This document shows positions 26,749 to 36,204 of a stretch of DNA of 64,000 nt, piece by piece. This DNA comes from Alteribacillus sp041949975 (lineage in GTDB: Bacteria > Bacillota > Bacilli > Bacillales > Marinococcaceae): NCBI RefSeq assembly GCF_041949975.1, contig NZ_JBHFQG010000001.1, positions 1 to 64,000 on the forward strand, in the 5' to 3' direction. The notes under the pieces are model-generated. The model did not search any database. It saw only the letters and a program-made list of their open reading frames with translations, and was not told the DNA's origin. The translations under genes and the position numbers were made by a program. Within the stretch, counting starts at the first letter, position 1, and each line of letters starts with the position of its first letter.

Positions 26749-27259
26749 AAAAGCCTCCATGGAAAGTTGCTCACAATGTCTACTGTATAATATCTACAAA
26801 GACCTTGCCATATTTGCTAAAGAAAAACTTTCTTTCCTATTAATGTACTTTAAAGCGTTTACAAAAAACAGGAAAAATAGTATCTTTCCTGCATGCGTAT
26901 TCATGAGAAGCGAAGTGATTGCTGTGAAATACTTTCTAGATTCAAGTAAGGTATCTTTAAGGGCTGCCGAAATTAAGGTATTTTTTTGCTGTAAAGGGGC
27001 AAAGTTACTTTTGGACTTTTTCATACTTGGGTCAAACTGAACTACAAAGACCTAGAAATAAAGATAAATGAATAAAGACATATTTTGAATCAGGAGAGGT
27101 GAATTAACTTACGTTTGGCAAAACACATCTCTCCTATTCAGTTTTACTTATATTTCTACAAAGATAGATGAGTTTGGATATCTACAAAACACTAATCGAT
27201 ATGTAATAAATAGGCTGTTGAGAAAGTATATCTCAACAGCCTAGAAGCCTAGAAATCTT
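26749..27259. other. Intergenic region with two hairpins
   Basis: About 500 bp holding the TreR-like gene promoter. It contains an imperfect long hairpin at 27086-27139 (AGGAGAG with CTCTCCT, plus TGAAT with ATTCA) and a second hairpin at 27212-27243. No coding pattern is seen in either strand. Confidence 0.55.
27212..27243 (-). terminator. Hairpin after the small membrane-protein gene
   Basis: AGGCTGTTGAGA pairs perfectly with TCTCAACAGCCT around AAGTATA. It lies 17 bp past the stop of the minus-strand gene. The following sequence, TATTTATT, is only a weak T-tract. Confidence 0.6.
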
Positions 27260-27550
27260 CTAATTAAATATTATAGTCATAATGACTGCTGTGGCCATGG
27301 ACAATAGAACAGCCCCTATTATGAGCCATTGAGGAAGAGGTTTACCATTTCTAGTGACAATATATTCAACGAGAGAAATTATTAAAAATAAAACAAACGC
27401 CGGAAGTCCTAATCCATCAACAGTAATTGTTCCTCCAGTAAACAGCATCAAAGCAACAAATAGCATAGCATAAACAAATGCCATTTTTGCTCCTGTACTT
27501 ATTGGATGAAGAACACCGGACTTCTCTGATGTTTCCCGCGAGCTTAGCAT
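27260..27550 (-). CDS. Small three-span membrane protein paired with a (broken) secreted protein
   Basis: 96 residues with three hydrophobic helices, at about 23-41, 47-65 and 74-95, and a hydrophilic N-terminus (MLSSRETSEKSG). AAGGAG precedes the ATG. It starts 26 bp after the end of a secreted-protein pseudogene on the same strand and is clearly the second gene of that unit. No family is recognised. The secreted-protein/membrane-protein arrangement could be toxin plus immunity, but nothing in the sequence proves it. Confidence 0.6.
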   Translation of the reverse strand: MLSSRETSEKSGVLHPISTGAKMAFVYAMLFVALMLFTGGTITVDGLGLPAFVLFLIISLVEYIVTRNGKPLPQWLIIGAVLLSMATAVIMTIIFN

Positions 27551-27575
27551 ATAAAAAACTCCTTATTCATTGATT

Positions 27576-28240
27576 TTAGAAAAAGCAGTTTTCTTGCACG
27601 CCTTGAATACCAACGATTTCTGCAGCAGCGCCACCACCTATTTTTATGAAATCATCTGCATTTCCTGCTTTAACAAGTAATTTAGCAGTCTCTTTAATTC
27701 CTCCTAGTGCTTTAACTGCTCTCCAAGCGGCAGCTTCTGGAAAAATAACTAACCCAAGATGACCTGCACATTTAGTGACTTGCCATGTAGTATCCCAAAA
27801 TCCAGCAGTAGAAACACTATCTTCATTTGTTTTAGTTGTTATCCCAAAGCTGCCATTTTCTTGAAAATCGATTGAAATTGTGTCTTCTGGGAGTTTATCT
27901 ACTCCATTTTCATCTAATCCTTTATTAATATTATCAAGTTCTTCCTCACTATCACTACAGAGGTTTCCTCTTCTTTTGTAGATGCTTCAATTAACTGATC
28001 TACTTTACCTTGATCCAGCTCATTAGCCAGTACAGACATTTTAACCCAATCATTAGCTATTTGGTTAGCTTTTTCTTCTTGTTCAGGTGTTAATTCTAAC
28101 TCTTCAGTATCTTCAATTTCAGAACTAGCTGCTGCCTGCATGTTACTTGACTAAGGGGTTAAGACTACAGATACGACTAAGAAGATAGAACTAATTATTA
28201 CAAATAATTCTTTAGGCTTTCGTAAATTCGAGAATAGCAT
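27576..28240 (-). pseudogene. Secreted protein gene broken by a nonsense codon and a frameshift
   Basis: The ATG at 28240 follows AGGAGG and encodes a signal-like start, MLFSNLRKPKELFVIISSIF and so on, ending in VVLTP. A TAG at 28153-28151 interrupts it. The same frame continues SSNMQAAASSEIEDTEELEL to about 27965. There it shifts into EEELDNINKGLDENGVDKLP, then FWDTTWQVTKCAGHLGLVIF and an alanine/glycine-rich end, IKIGGGAAAEIVGIQGVQEN-CFF. Restored, it would be about 220 residues with two mature cysteines and a hydrophobic glycine-rich C-terminus. I do not recognise the family. Confidence 0.7.
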
Positions 28241-29084
28241 TATAATCCTCCTATGTTTATAAATTGCCCATGAATATATGTATACGAGGAAAATCCATCT
28301 AACCCGTTGCGGCATTACTTCACAAAATAAAATGACAAACATTATAACGTTTGTCGTTTACTTGAGAATACCAGCAGCAGTGTCTTTCATTGGTTAGGAA
28401 ACCAGAAGTAAAGTTTTTTAACGGATTTATAATGTATAAGTTTCTTAAATTTAATATATCTTTTAACAGAATTTAGGGAAATAAGGCGATTATCATGAAA
28501 TTAATAACAAAACTTCATTTTTGGATTTTATTTTGTATAGGTATACCATTTGCACTGGGAATAGTGTAGGGATCGAGCTTTCTGGAGGTATTAATTGTAA
28601 GCATATAGTTTAGGCTCTTCGGATTATGTAGTGAAAAATAGATTTCAACATTCTATCGAAATAACAAATGTTACACAGTAGACACATAATGCGCAAGAAA
28701 ATCTGGCACAGAATAACCGTGCCAGATTTGAATTCAAAATCGATACTGAGGATAGTAAGGGTACTGCTGGTATGGGTGCAATTCCTGTTGTGCGTACTGC
28801 TGATTATACTGATTACAGTCCTTATACGGTCCAATATACGTGTTTGGCTTTATTGGCTCAGTTACGTTTATCCATTGCTCTTCATCAAGGCAATAAGTAT
28901 GAGCCATGATATTTGCAGGGGTAAATTTTAAAATGTCCTATGGGAGATACAGTGAAGGTAGATGGCAGCTGGACCGCGATTTAATTTTAAATACACAAAC
29001 CAATACATAGGGGATAAAACGGGTGAAGCTGAGCAATCGTGCGATGGATTGGTCAGCTTTCATCCTTTACATTTACCAGGGACC
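28241..29084. other. 0.8-kb region without an intact gene
   Basis: Apart from the promoter of the broken secreted protein, no intact gene is visible. On the plus strand from about 28700 to 28905 the frame reads RFEFKIDTEDSKGTAGMGAI, then VRTADYTDYSPYTVQYT. Further on, GDTVKVDGSW-TA appears in another frame near 28950. These look like pieces of a decayed coding sequence of unknown family. Confidence 0.4.
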
Positions 29085-29867
29085 CTAGCCAAATTGCCAC
29101 ACGGTATGGCTGAGGTTTCTATAGCGGTAGCTGTTGTGTAATAAGCTTGCTGTTTTGTTGTTATCAGCTGCTCCCATGGCGTAGAAGAGCGGAATGAAAT
29201 GCTCTTTTCCAAACGGAGGAACAGCTTTATTAGCGTAGGGCGCCTCGTTTTGATAATCAAACAGGGCATTGGTGTCCCAGTCCTCTATTTTTTGGTTGAG
29301 CCATTCTTCAAAATCCAGCACCCATTCTTCGACGTGGTTGTCATCGGTGTCCATTCGAATGATGGATAAGTTATGGACAAGCCCGCCGCTTCCAATAATC
29401 ATTACATCTTTTTCTCGTAACAAAGCCAGAGATTTTCCGATGCTGTATTGCTCTTCCGGGGAGAGGGCAGGGTTGACCGACATGGAAATCACCGGTATAT
29501 CAGCATTTGGATAGAGCAGCTTCAACACGACCCAGGCCCCGTGATCTAATCCACGGGTGGTGTCTACATTAAAGGATATATTATGAGAGGTAAAAATATT
29601 TTCAATTTCCTTCGCAAGCTCTGGATCACCGTTCGCCGGGTACTGCATGCGGAACAGTTCTTCAGGAAAACCGCCGAAATCATGAATTGTTTTGTATTTT
29701 TCTACTTCACTTACCATCTGAGTAGGGGACTCCCAGTGGGCTGAAAATAAGACAATCGCTTTTGGCCGAGGCAGCTCCTCACCTAATTGATGTAAAAATT
29801 GAGTATAGCTGTTATCTTCGAGAGCTAGTAAAGGTGCTCCGTGAGCGATGAAAAAAGACGGCATCAT
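29085..29867 (-). CDS. DODA-type extradiol ring-cleavage dioxygenase family protein (YgiD/LigB)
   Basis: 260 residues of the LigB fold. Metal-ligand and catalytic histidines are visible: His9 in FFIAHGAP, His44 in LFSAHWES, His109 in RGLDHGAWV, and His in FGKEHFIPLFYAMGA near 220. GSGGLVHNL is also typical. Members cleave catechol rings such as DOPA, or act on related dihydroxy aromatics, using Fe(II) or Zn(II). AAGGAGG precedes the start. It is divergent from an XRE-cupin regulator that probably controls it. Physiological substrate unknown. Confidence 0.86.
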   Translation of the reverse strand: MMPSFFIAHGAPLLALEDNSYTQFLHQLGEELPRPKAIVLFSAHWESPTQMVSEVEKYKTIHDFGGFPEELFRMQYPANGDPELAKEIENIFTSHNISFNVDTTRGLDHGAWVVLKLLYPNADIPVISMSVNPALSPEEQYSIGKSLALLREKDVMIIGSGGLVHNLSIIRMDTDDNHVEEWVLDFEEWLNQKIEDWDTNALFDYQNEAPYANKAVPPFGKEHFIPLFYAMGAADNNKTASLLHNSYRYRNLSHTVWQFG

Positions 29868-29922
29868 AGATAAAAATCCTCCTTATATAGATTGGCGAAG
29901 CAGTGTTGTATGTGTTAAAGTT

Positions 29923-30019
29923 TTCTTATATGAAACTTTATTACCTAAAAGATAACAAAAGGGAATGGAAGCGTCAATTTATTTGTTTTCTCATATAGAA
30001 AAAAATTCATTATAAGAAA
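29923..30019. promoter_or_regulatory. Three related operator-like sites in a divergent promoter region
   Basis: TTCTTATATGAAA at 29923, TTCTCATATAGAAA at 29988 and TTCATTATAAGAAA at 30006 share the pattern TTC-N(5-6)-GAA with a central ATA. They lie between the dioxygenase and XRE-cupin genes. Repeated near-palindromes in such an interval are typical for autoregulation and control of the divergent gene. This is inferred from symmetry. Confidence 0.5.
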
Positions 30020-30039
30020 ATGAAAAGGAGTGAACTGCC

Positions 30040-30579
30040 GTGGATATAGGCTCCGCCGTTCGATCGATCCGTAAAAAGAAAAAAATAACCATAGCTGAAA
30101 TGAGTGAAGGAACCGGGCTTTCCAAAGGTTTTATTAGCAATATGGAAAACAATAATACATCTCCTTCCATAAACACCTTGCAGACGGTCGCTCATTTTCT
30201 TAAGGTTCCGCTTCCTTATCTTTTATTAGAAAAAAACCAGAAAATACGGGTGCTTCGAGAACACGAGCGTCAAGTAACAACTCATAACGATCAAGAGGTG
30301 AAAGTGGAGCATTTAACACACAAAGGTGGACTGCGGATGCAGCGCGTAGACATGCCGCCTGGATCATCCACCGGCGAGGAGCCTCATGCGCATGAAGGCG
30401 AAGAGTGCCATATCGTTCTGCAAGGAAAAATTCTCGCCGAACAAGGAGAAGATTCGGTAGTGTTAGAGGAAGGTGACTCTTTCAGCTGGAATGCAAGCGT
30501 CCCTCACTACGTCAAAAACATCGGCGATGAATCAGCTATTCTGCTGATAGCCATTTATTCAGAAGAAACGGATATGTAG
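30040..30579 (+). CDS. XRE-family transcriptional regulator with C-terminal cupin sensor
   Basis: 179 residues from the GTG at 30040, nine bases after AAAGGAG. A helix-turn-helix of the XRE type (5-60; TIAEMSEGTGLSKGFISNME) is followed by a cupin_2 domain (about 100-175). The cupin shows PHAHEGEECHIVLQGKI, with metal-ligand-like His/Glu residues, and EGDSFSWNASVPHYVKN. Such proteins sense small metabolites or amino-acid derivatives and repress neighbouring catabolic genes. The divergent dioxygenase is the obvious target. The ligand is unknown. Confidence 0.86.
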   Translation: MDIGSAVRSIRKKKKITIAEMSEGTGLSKGFISNMENNNTSPSINTLQTVAHFLKVPLPYLLLEKNQKIRVLREHERQVTTHNDQEVKVEHLTHKGGLRMQRVDMPPGSSTGEEPHAHEGEECHIVLQGKILAEQGEDSVVLEEGDSFSWNASVPHYVKNIGDESAILLIAIYSEETDM

Positions 30580-30592
30580 GATAGGATTATAC

Positions 30593-30624
30593 GGCCACTT
30601 AACAAAGTGGTCCTTGTTTTTTGG
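30593..30624 (+). terminator. Terminator after the XRE-cupin gene
   Basis: GGCCACTT pairs with AGTGGTCC around AACAA, followed by TTGTTTTTTGG. It lies 14 bp after the stop. Confidence 0.82.
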
Positions 30625-30647
30625 TTCGAAAAATTAAATAAAAAAAA

Positions 30648-30695
30648 GAAGGCTGTTCTTGAGTGAAAAATCACCTGTGGAGCAGCCATTCTTTT
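30648..30695 (-). terminator. Terminator of the amidase pseudogene
   Basis: On the minus strand AAGAATGGCTGCT pairs with AGAACAGCCTTCTT around a loop, followed by a run of T residues (complement of AAAAAAAA at 30640-30648). It lies about 20 bp beyond the amidase stop codon. Confidence 0.72.
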
Positions 30696-30715
30696 ATTAA
30701 TTTTTATCTTTTTTA

Positions 30716-32497
30716 TTAGTTGCTAATCTCTGGTAAAGGAGGTTCCTCCTTTTTGCTCGTCGCCTTTTCATAAGCATGTGCGATCTGAATAATGCCATAT
30801 TCATCAAATGCTTTACCGAGGAACCGATATTTGCGGGTAAGGACGTTCCAGTGTCGGACTTGACATATCTCATAGGGATTTAAAGCTGGCAATCCAGTGT
30901 TTTCACTCCATCTTGTAAACAGGCCAGCTTGCTCATTTCCAATAATGTCTGCTACCTGTGCAGAAGAAGGGTACGCGATGGCAGACAAATCATTTTCTGC
31001 CATGGTATTGAGCGTCCAGTCTTGCAGTTCTGTACGTAATGCAAGTCCACGTTGGTAATCGGAATTTTCAGAGAGATTATCAGGATCAATTTGGATTTCA
31101 CCGTCGTAGGATACTCCCGCATATTCACTATATTCTCCTGAATCATAAAGCTCCTTAAAAGATTCTACAGGCACGCCACCATTTTGTTCGGAAAGAAACT
31201 TGTTTACGTCACGGGCTGATTCATAAGTGATAACGGATGAGTCTCCAAGGAGGTCCCTGTCCGGTCCGTCTATCTCTACCACTTCTCCTCCCATTGCTTC
31301 AATATCTTCTGCTGCTTGGCGGATTAGCTCTACTACCGGTCCATTTGGATCGTCCCCCCCCAAGATGGATAATCCCTCAGTAACAAGACCGATTTTGACT
31401 CCATTCAGATTTTTTCCCTTTGCGGAGGAAGCGTATCCATTCTCCTGGATGTTTCCTACGCTTCGTGCAGTCATTGGGTCAGACTCATCATAGCATACAA
31501 TGAAATCAAGCCCGGTTGCTACATCTTTTACACTCGCTGCCATTGGCCCGGCCGTATCCTGAGTTAAAGCACGTGAAAAGATTCCATCAATGACTAACTA
31601 ATCCCATCGTTGGCCTGATCATAACAACCCCAGTCAAGGCTGCAGGTATACGAAGAGAGAGCCTCCTGTATCGGTTCCTATTGCCAGGGGAGCGTACTGT
31701 GCAGCTATTGCTGATGCACTGCCACCTGAAGATCCGCCTACCGTACGCTCTAATTCATATGGATTTTTCATAGCCCCTTGGAGGCTGGATATTCCGTAAA
31801 CGGAAGCAGCGAAATTATCTAGGTTGGTCTTGGCAAGTATGATTGCGTCTTGTTCTTCCAATTTATTTATTATCGTAGCATTCTCGTCTGGGGTCCAGTC
31901 TTTGAAAAGAGAAGAACCATTTGTTGTAGGTATGTCATCTGTATTGATAACGTCTTTGACAACACCTCCTGGAACACAATGAGCTTCACCAAGATCTTTT
32001 TTTGCTTGAACGTTGCTGCTTGTCTAGTTCAGCAGCTTGATCAGCTGCTTTTTCGTTTTTGTTTAGGAAATTATGTTTTTACAAGTTGTGGATAACTATC
32101 TCCATATTGTTTGATCCGCGTCTAGCTTCAGCGCCCAGCCTCTCGGGGTTAAATAACCTCCAGTCATTAAAGGCAAAGAGCGCCTTTAGTGACTGGAGAA
32201 CATTTACCTGTCGAGGCTGAACAGGGCGCTTGCGCTTTTGTTCTTTATGTTAATAACAGCATTTAATTCAGGGCCTTTTTGATCATAAGATTCTATCCTG
32301 TCTATGTAAGCGGAAACTAATTCTTCACAAGTGAAACGATTTGTATTTATTCCTTTTTTTATTTCCTCTATCGACATTCCTTCCACTGTATCAGCCGAAA
32401 TCTTTGGTTTTGCCGCATAGGCTGCGGGAACGAATGAATAGATCGTTATGGTTACTATTAAACAAGTAACTAATGCCTGAAAAATTCTTATTTTCAT
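30716..32497 (-). pseudogene. Secreted amidase-signature enzyme, interrupted by a repeat element and several frameshifts
   Basis: The start at 32497 gives a signal peptide (MKIRIFQALVTCLIVTITIY, ending AAYAA) and the amidase N-terminus up to ELNAVINI. A ~185-bp repeat (32062-32245) is inserted there. The reading frame resumes with NKNEKAADQAAELD, then shifts to TTNGSSLFKDWTPDENATII. It continues with AILAK-type KTNLDNFA and the catalytic-serine block GGSSGGSASAIAAQYAPLAI plus GTDTGGS, shifts again near 31640, and ends ...EEPPLPEISN. The Lys-cis-Ser-Ser chemistry residues remain recognisable, but at least three frame disruptions and the insertion make it non-functional. Its intact ancestor hydrolysed amides outside the cell. 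Confidence 0.85.
32062..32245. repeat. Dispersed structured repeat, copy 1 (inside the amidase pseudogene)
   Basis: The segment shares long identical stretches with 50545-50712: GGAAATTATG, TTTACAAGTTGTGGATAAC, TATTGTTTGATCCGCGTC and AACATTTACCTGTCGAGGC, plus the GCTTGCGCTTTTGTTCTT end. It can fold: AGCGCCCAGCCTCTCGGGG pairs with the complementary CGAGGCTGAACAGGGCGCT, with an inner CCAGTCA/TGACTGG stem. TGTGGATAA at 32087-32095 is a perfect DnaA box on the opposite strand. It has no coding capacity. I take it to be a MITE-like or structured intergenic repeat. Similar sequences are, as far as I recall, common in Bacillaceae genomes. Confidence 0.8.
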
Positions 32498-32969
32498 ATT
32501 GATTATACACACCTATTTGCATTTTTTTCATGATGACTAGTTTTATTAAAAACTCCTTTCTTAAATTGATGTTGAATTGAATTATATATCGAAAATTCAC
32601 GTATTTTGTTAGTGGAAGATGATCTTACTAGTTTTTTCTGAGGAAGAATGCCAGAAAAAAGTTTTATAGATAGGATAAAAAGCACCAAATAGCGCGAATT
32701 TTAGGAAGATGGCAAGTGTCTATTACATTTAAAATAGGCAGATCATAAAATTATTGATAAGTATTTTTAACATGTTGATCCATGTGTTTTTACTTCAAAT
32801 CTTTTAATGTTATAATATACAGTTAATTCTAAATAATCAAAATAAAACAATGGGAAGGAAGTACCCTGGTAAATCGTTTTACGATTAAAAAAGCGGATTA
32901 GCGGATGTTGGGAAAATTGGTGAGACCGGTGCGTGCGGTTAGCTCATTCCAACGAAGATAAAGAAGTTT

Positions 32970-33146
32970 CTAATTCGATGCACATCCGCTGCTCGGTGTT
33001 CATGCTGGTATCTGGGCCTGCTTGTGAATATGCCGGTATTTGTCCTCGTTTCGTTGATGACCAAGCCTCTTTCCAGAGAAACTACTGAGCGTTTCTTGGG
33101 TATGGTTGATGAGTTATATGAAGAAGATGTTTCTGACATGGAATGA
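32970..33146 (+). pseudogene. Sodium:solute symporter (SSS family), C-terminal remnant
   Basis: From 32977 one frame reads DAHPLLGVHAGIW. After a one-base shift near 33014 it continues GLLVNMPVFVLVSLMTKPLS, then ETTERFLGMVDELYEEDVSD-ME and TGA at 33144. This is the last membrane span and tail of a sodium:solute symporter. All other spans are missing. It ends 36 bp before the amidohydrolase gene and was probably its upstream operon partner, importing that enzyme's substrate. Confidence 0.65.
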
Positions 33147-33182
33147 TGCAAAAACATCAGTATCATAAGGAGTGAGGGATGA

Positions 33183-34792
33183 ATGGAAAAGCAGTATTTG
33201 TTTATTCATGGCGAAGTAATAACAGTAAACGACCTAAACGAGGTGACCGAGGCAGCCGCTTTGAAAGGAAACAAAATTATTGCGGTCGGAACGAGCGAGG
33301 AAATCTTAGCCTTAAAAGATGAAAACAGTGAAGTGGTCGATCTTAAGGGTCGGACACTCATGCCGGGTTTCATTGATTCGCATCTTCATATTACGATGCA
33401 CGGCACCAATGAGCTTTCTATTTCCTGCAAAAGCGGTCGTATACAGGCTGTTGAGGACCTTTTAAAAGAGTTAAAGAAGAGGGCCCAGGTGACACCGAAG
33501 GGCGAATGGATCCGGGCATGGGGGTATAATGAACAAAACACAGCAGAAAAACGATTCCGCTGGATGCTGTTTCAACCGACCACCCGATCATTATCGTCCG
33601 CGCTTGCGGGCATATTTCTGCCGTAAACAGTCATGCCCTTCGTTTAGCAAACATTGATAAAACGACCGCAGACCCTGAAGGCGGCAGATTTGAAAAAGAT
33701 GAAGCGAGAGAGCTCACTGGCTTAATGGTGGAAAATGCTCATATGAAGATGTTTTCAATTGCTGCTTTTACCGATGAAGAAATCAAGCAGGCGCACGAAA
33801 TTGCTTCACAGCAGTTTGCGGAAAAAGGGATTACCTCTATTCACGATGCCACCGGCTATGGGATGGATAATTTACGAGCCCTGCAAGCACATGCGAAAAG
33901 CGGATTGATCAAGCAGCGTGTCTACGCGATGGCAGGTGCTTTAAATGAATCAGAGAAGATTGTAAAGCACATAGTGGAGACGGGCATCTGTACTGGATTA
34001 GGAGATAATAAATTCCGGCTCGGACCGGTGAAGCTTTTTCTCGACGGAAGCAGCAGCGGGCCGACTGTTTGGACGCGCGACCCTTATACAAGTGATCCTG
34101 AGAATTACGGCGTGCATTATTTTACTCAGGAAGAAGTGGATGAATTATTTCTTCCTGCTCATGAAAAAGGCTGGCAAATTACAGCACACGCCCAGGGTGA
34201 CGCAGCAATTGATATGCTGTTGAATACGATTGAAAAAGCGAATCGGCTGCATCCGCGCTCTGACGCACGGCACCGGATTGAGCACGCAGGCATGGCCGCT
34301 CCTGATTTAATTCAACGAATGAAAGAACAAAACGTGGTGCCGACCCCGAATCCAGCATTTCATTACGAATACGGCGATGGCTATATAGAAAACTACGGCA
34401 GACGTGCTTCTTACATGTACCCGCTCGGCGATTACGTAAAAGCTGGCATACCAGCAGCGATCGCATCAGACTGCCCTGTGACCAACTTTGATCCAAGGCG
34501 TGGCATTCATACGGCGGTCAAACGGCAGACTGAGTCCGGCCTGATGAATGGAGAAGACCAGAAAATTTCCCTGCTTGAAGCGATCCGCATGTACACGATC
34601 AACGGGGCTCATGCTTCATTTGAAGAAGAGGTGAAAGGAAGCATAGAACCGGGCAAGCTTGCAGATCTTGTTTTGTTTGACCGGTCATTGCTGCAGGCAG
34701 AGACCGATGACATTTTGGAAGCTCAGATAGAATGGACGATGATTGATGGGGAAAAGATTTATGAAAATGCGAATGTAGAGGTGCAGTCATGA
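33183..34792 (+). pseudogene. YtcJ-like metal-dependent amidohydrolase (Amidohydro_3), frameshifted
   Basis: The ATG at 33183, after AAGGAGTGAGGG, opens the usual N-terminus with the metal-binding FIDSHLHI (about 65). At about 33553-33562 the frame breaks after AEKRF. The correct frame resumes at 33563 with DAVSTDHPIIIVRACGHISA and runs to 34792 through GPVKLFLDGS, AHAQGDAAI, RHRIEHAGM and ASDCPVTNFDP. Compared with family members a few residues (expected PTRW-type segment) are also missing at the break, which points to a small deletion rather than a reading error. The total is about 535 codons, normal for YtcJ. Substrates of this family are exo-cyclic amides or unknown. Confidence 0.8.
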
Positions 34793-35841
34793 AAGAAATA
34801 AAGCCGCAAGAAATGCTTACCCTGTCCGGTTCCTCATTTGATATTGGGCATCAGCACGGAAAAGAAGCAAAAGCGAAAGTGCATTCGAGTCTAGAAACAT
34901 ATGAACGAATGTTTAAAGAACACACTGCAATCTCCTGGGGAGAAGCATGCGAAAAAGCATTAACTCATTTGGATGCAATCGAAAAGCTGTACCCGCAGTA
35001 TGTAGAGGAAATGGAAGGGCTGGCAAAAGGAGCTGGGGTTTCATTTGAGGACGTGCTCGCTTTGAACGCAAGAAGCGAAATTGCGTTAATAACAGCCCCT
35101 GATGGCTGTACGTCAATTGCAATGAGCCATCCGAAAACGTCAAAAACATGGTTAGCTCAAAACTGGGATTGGAAAGGAACCCAGCTTAAATCCTTAGTAC
35201 ACGTACAGATAGAACAAAACGACCTGCCGACAATCGAGATGGTAACCGAAGCAGGAATTATCGGCAAAATTGGCTGCAACAGCACAGGTTTCGGGGTATG
35301 TTTGAATGCTTTGGTCACTGACACCTGGCTGCCGAAAATCCCTATACATCTTGGATTACGAGCCATTTTAGATTCATTTTCCTTCCGAGAAGCATTAGAA
35401 AAAGTAGAAAACAACCAAATGGCATCACCGGCTCACTTTTTAGTTGCATCGAAAACAGGTGATATGGCAAGCCTCGAGGTCTCACCAGTGCGCACCGAAC
35501 AAATAACACCTACCGAAGGACTGCTCGTCCATACCAATCATCTCTGCTCACCGGAAATGAGAGAAGAAATGAATGAAGATATCTTACCAGATTCATATCA
35601 TCGTCTGTCTGCTATAAATAAACATGTTGGGAAACTAAACAATAAAGAAATCGAAAAAGAAGATGTATTTCACATCCTGTCTGACCATGAAAATTACCCT
35701 AACTCCATCTGTCGGCATGAATCCAGCAGCCAAAACCTTCGCGAAAAAATGGAAAATGTCTTCAGCATTGTGATGAACCTATCAGACAACGAGCTGACCT
35801 GGATCCACGGCAACCCCTGTGAACATTACCAGCGCGGATGA
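34789..35841 (+). CDS. Acyl-CoA:6-APA acyltransferase/isopenicillin-N acyltransferase-like protein (peptidase C45)
   Basis: 350 residues. An N-terminal autoprocessing segment leads to the N-terminal-nucleophile Cys107 in APDGCTSIAM, followed by WLAQNWDWKG, IGCNSTGFGVCLNAL and HTNHLC. These are typical of the AAT/C45 family of Ntn hydrolases, which cleave or form amide bonds and mature by cleavage before the Cys. It overlaps the amidohydrolase stop (ATGA), so the two were translationally coupled; that upstream gene is now broken. Biological substrate in bacilli is uncertain; N-acyl amino acids or lactams are possible. It appears intact. Confidence 0.85.
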   Translation: MKEIKPQEMLTLSGSSFDIGHQHGKEAKAKVHSSLETYERMFKEHTAISWGEACEKALTHLDAIEKLYPQYVEEMEGLAKGAGVSFEDVLALNARSEIALITAPDGCTSIAMSHPKTSKTWLAQNWDWKGTQLKSLVHVQIEQNDLPTIEMVTEAGIIGKIGCNSTGFGVCLNALVTDTWLPKIPIHLGLRAILDSFSFREALEKVENNQMASPAHFLVASKTGDMASLEVSPVRTEQITPTEGLLVHTNHLCSPEMREEMNEDILPDSYHRLSAINKHVGKLNNKEIEKEDVFHILSDHENYPNSICRHESSSQNLREKMENVFSIVMNLSDNELTWIHGNPCEHYQRG

Positions 35842-35858
35842 AAGTAAGAGTGTGCAAG

Positions 35859-35910
35859 CCGCTTGGTGCCCGTTTGAGCTGATACGTCAGTCAGATGGGC
35901 GCTTAAGCAG
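35859..35910. repeat. Long imperfect hairpin downstream of the acyltransferase gene
   Basis: GCTTGGTGCCC and following bases pair with GGGCGCTTAAGC, with TTGAGCTGA against TCAGTCAG in the inner stem and a short TACG loop. No T-run follows, so it is not a classical terminator. It precedes the repeat array that begins at 35950. Confidence 0.5.
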
Positions 35911-35949
35911 CATCTTGATTTCTGTTGGGGGGAGAATAATTTGGTGAAC

Positions 35950-36190
35950 GGTAACCAGGGAATTCCTTGAAGCCCGTGAAAGAGGAAAAAGGAACTGGCC
36001 AGTCATTAAGAGGGGTTCATGAAGACCGTTAAAGCGAAAGAATGACATATTTGGTCACTAAAGAGAAGTTCTTGGAGCCCATTGAATCTGCTGCTCCATA
36101 AGCACGGTAACCAAGGAAGCTCCATGGAGTCCAGGGAATATGGTGGCAACTATAAAAACCAAGTACCATGGTAGCCGTTAAAACCCTCAT
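35950..36190. repeat. Degenerate ~50-bp-period repeat array A
   Basis: Five units start near 35950, 36001, 36053, 36106 and 36154. Each has a core like GGTAACCAAGGAAGCTCC or GGTCACTAAAGAGAAGTT, followed by a TGGAGCCC-like block and then GTTAAA or ATTGAA. Spacing is 48-53 bp. Stop codons occur in all frames, so it is not coding. A related array lies at 36765-36965 on the other side of the CBO0543 gene. Confidence 0.65.
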
Positions 36191-36204
36191 TCCAGCACAT
36201 CCAT

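Noticed and set aside
28668..28931. Plus-strand 87-codon hydrophobic frame
   Set aside because: No ribosome binding site. Another frame of the same stretch has more protein-like composition, and neither is convincing as an intact gene.
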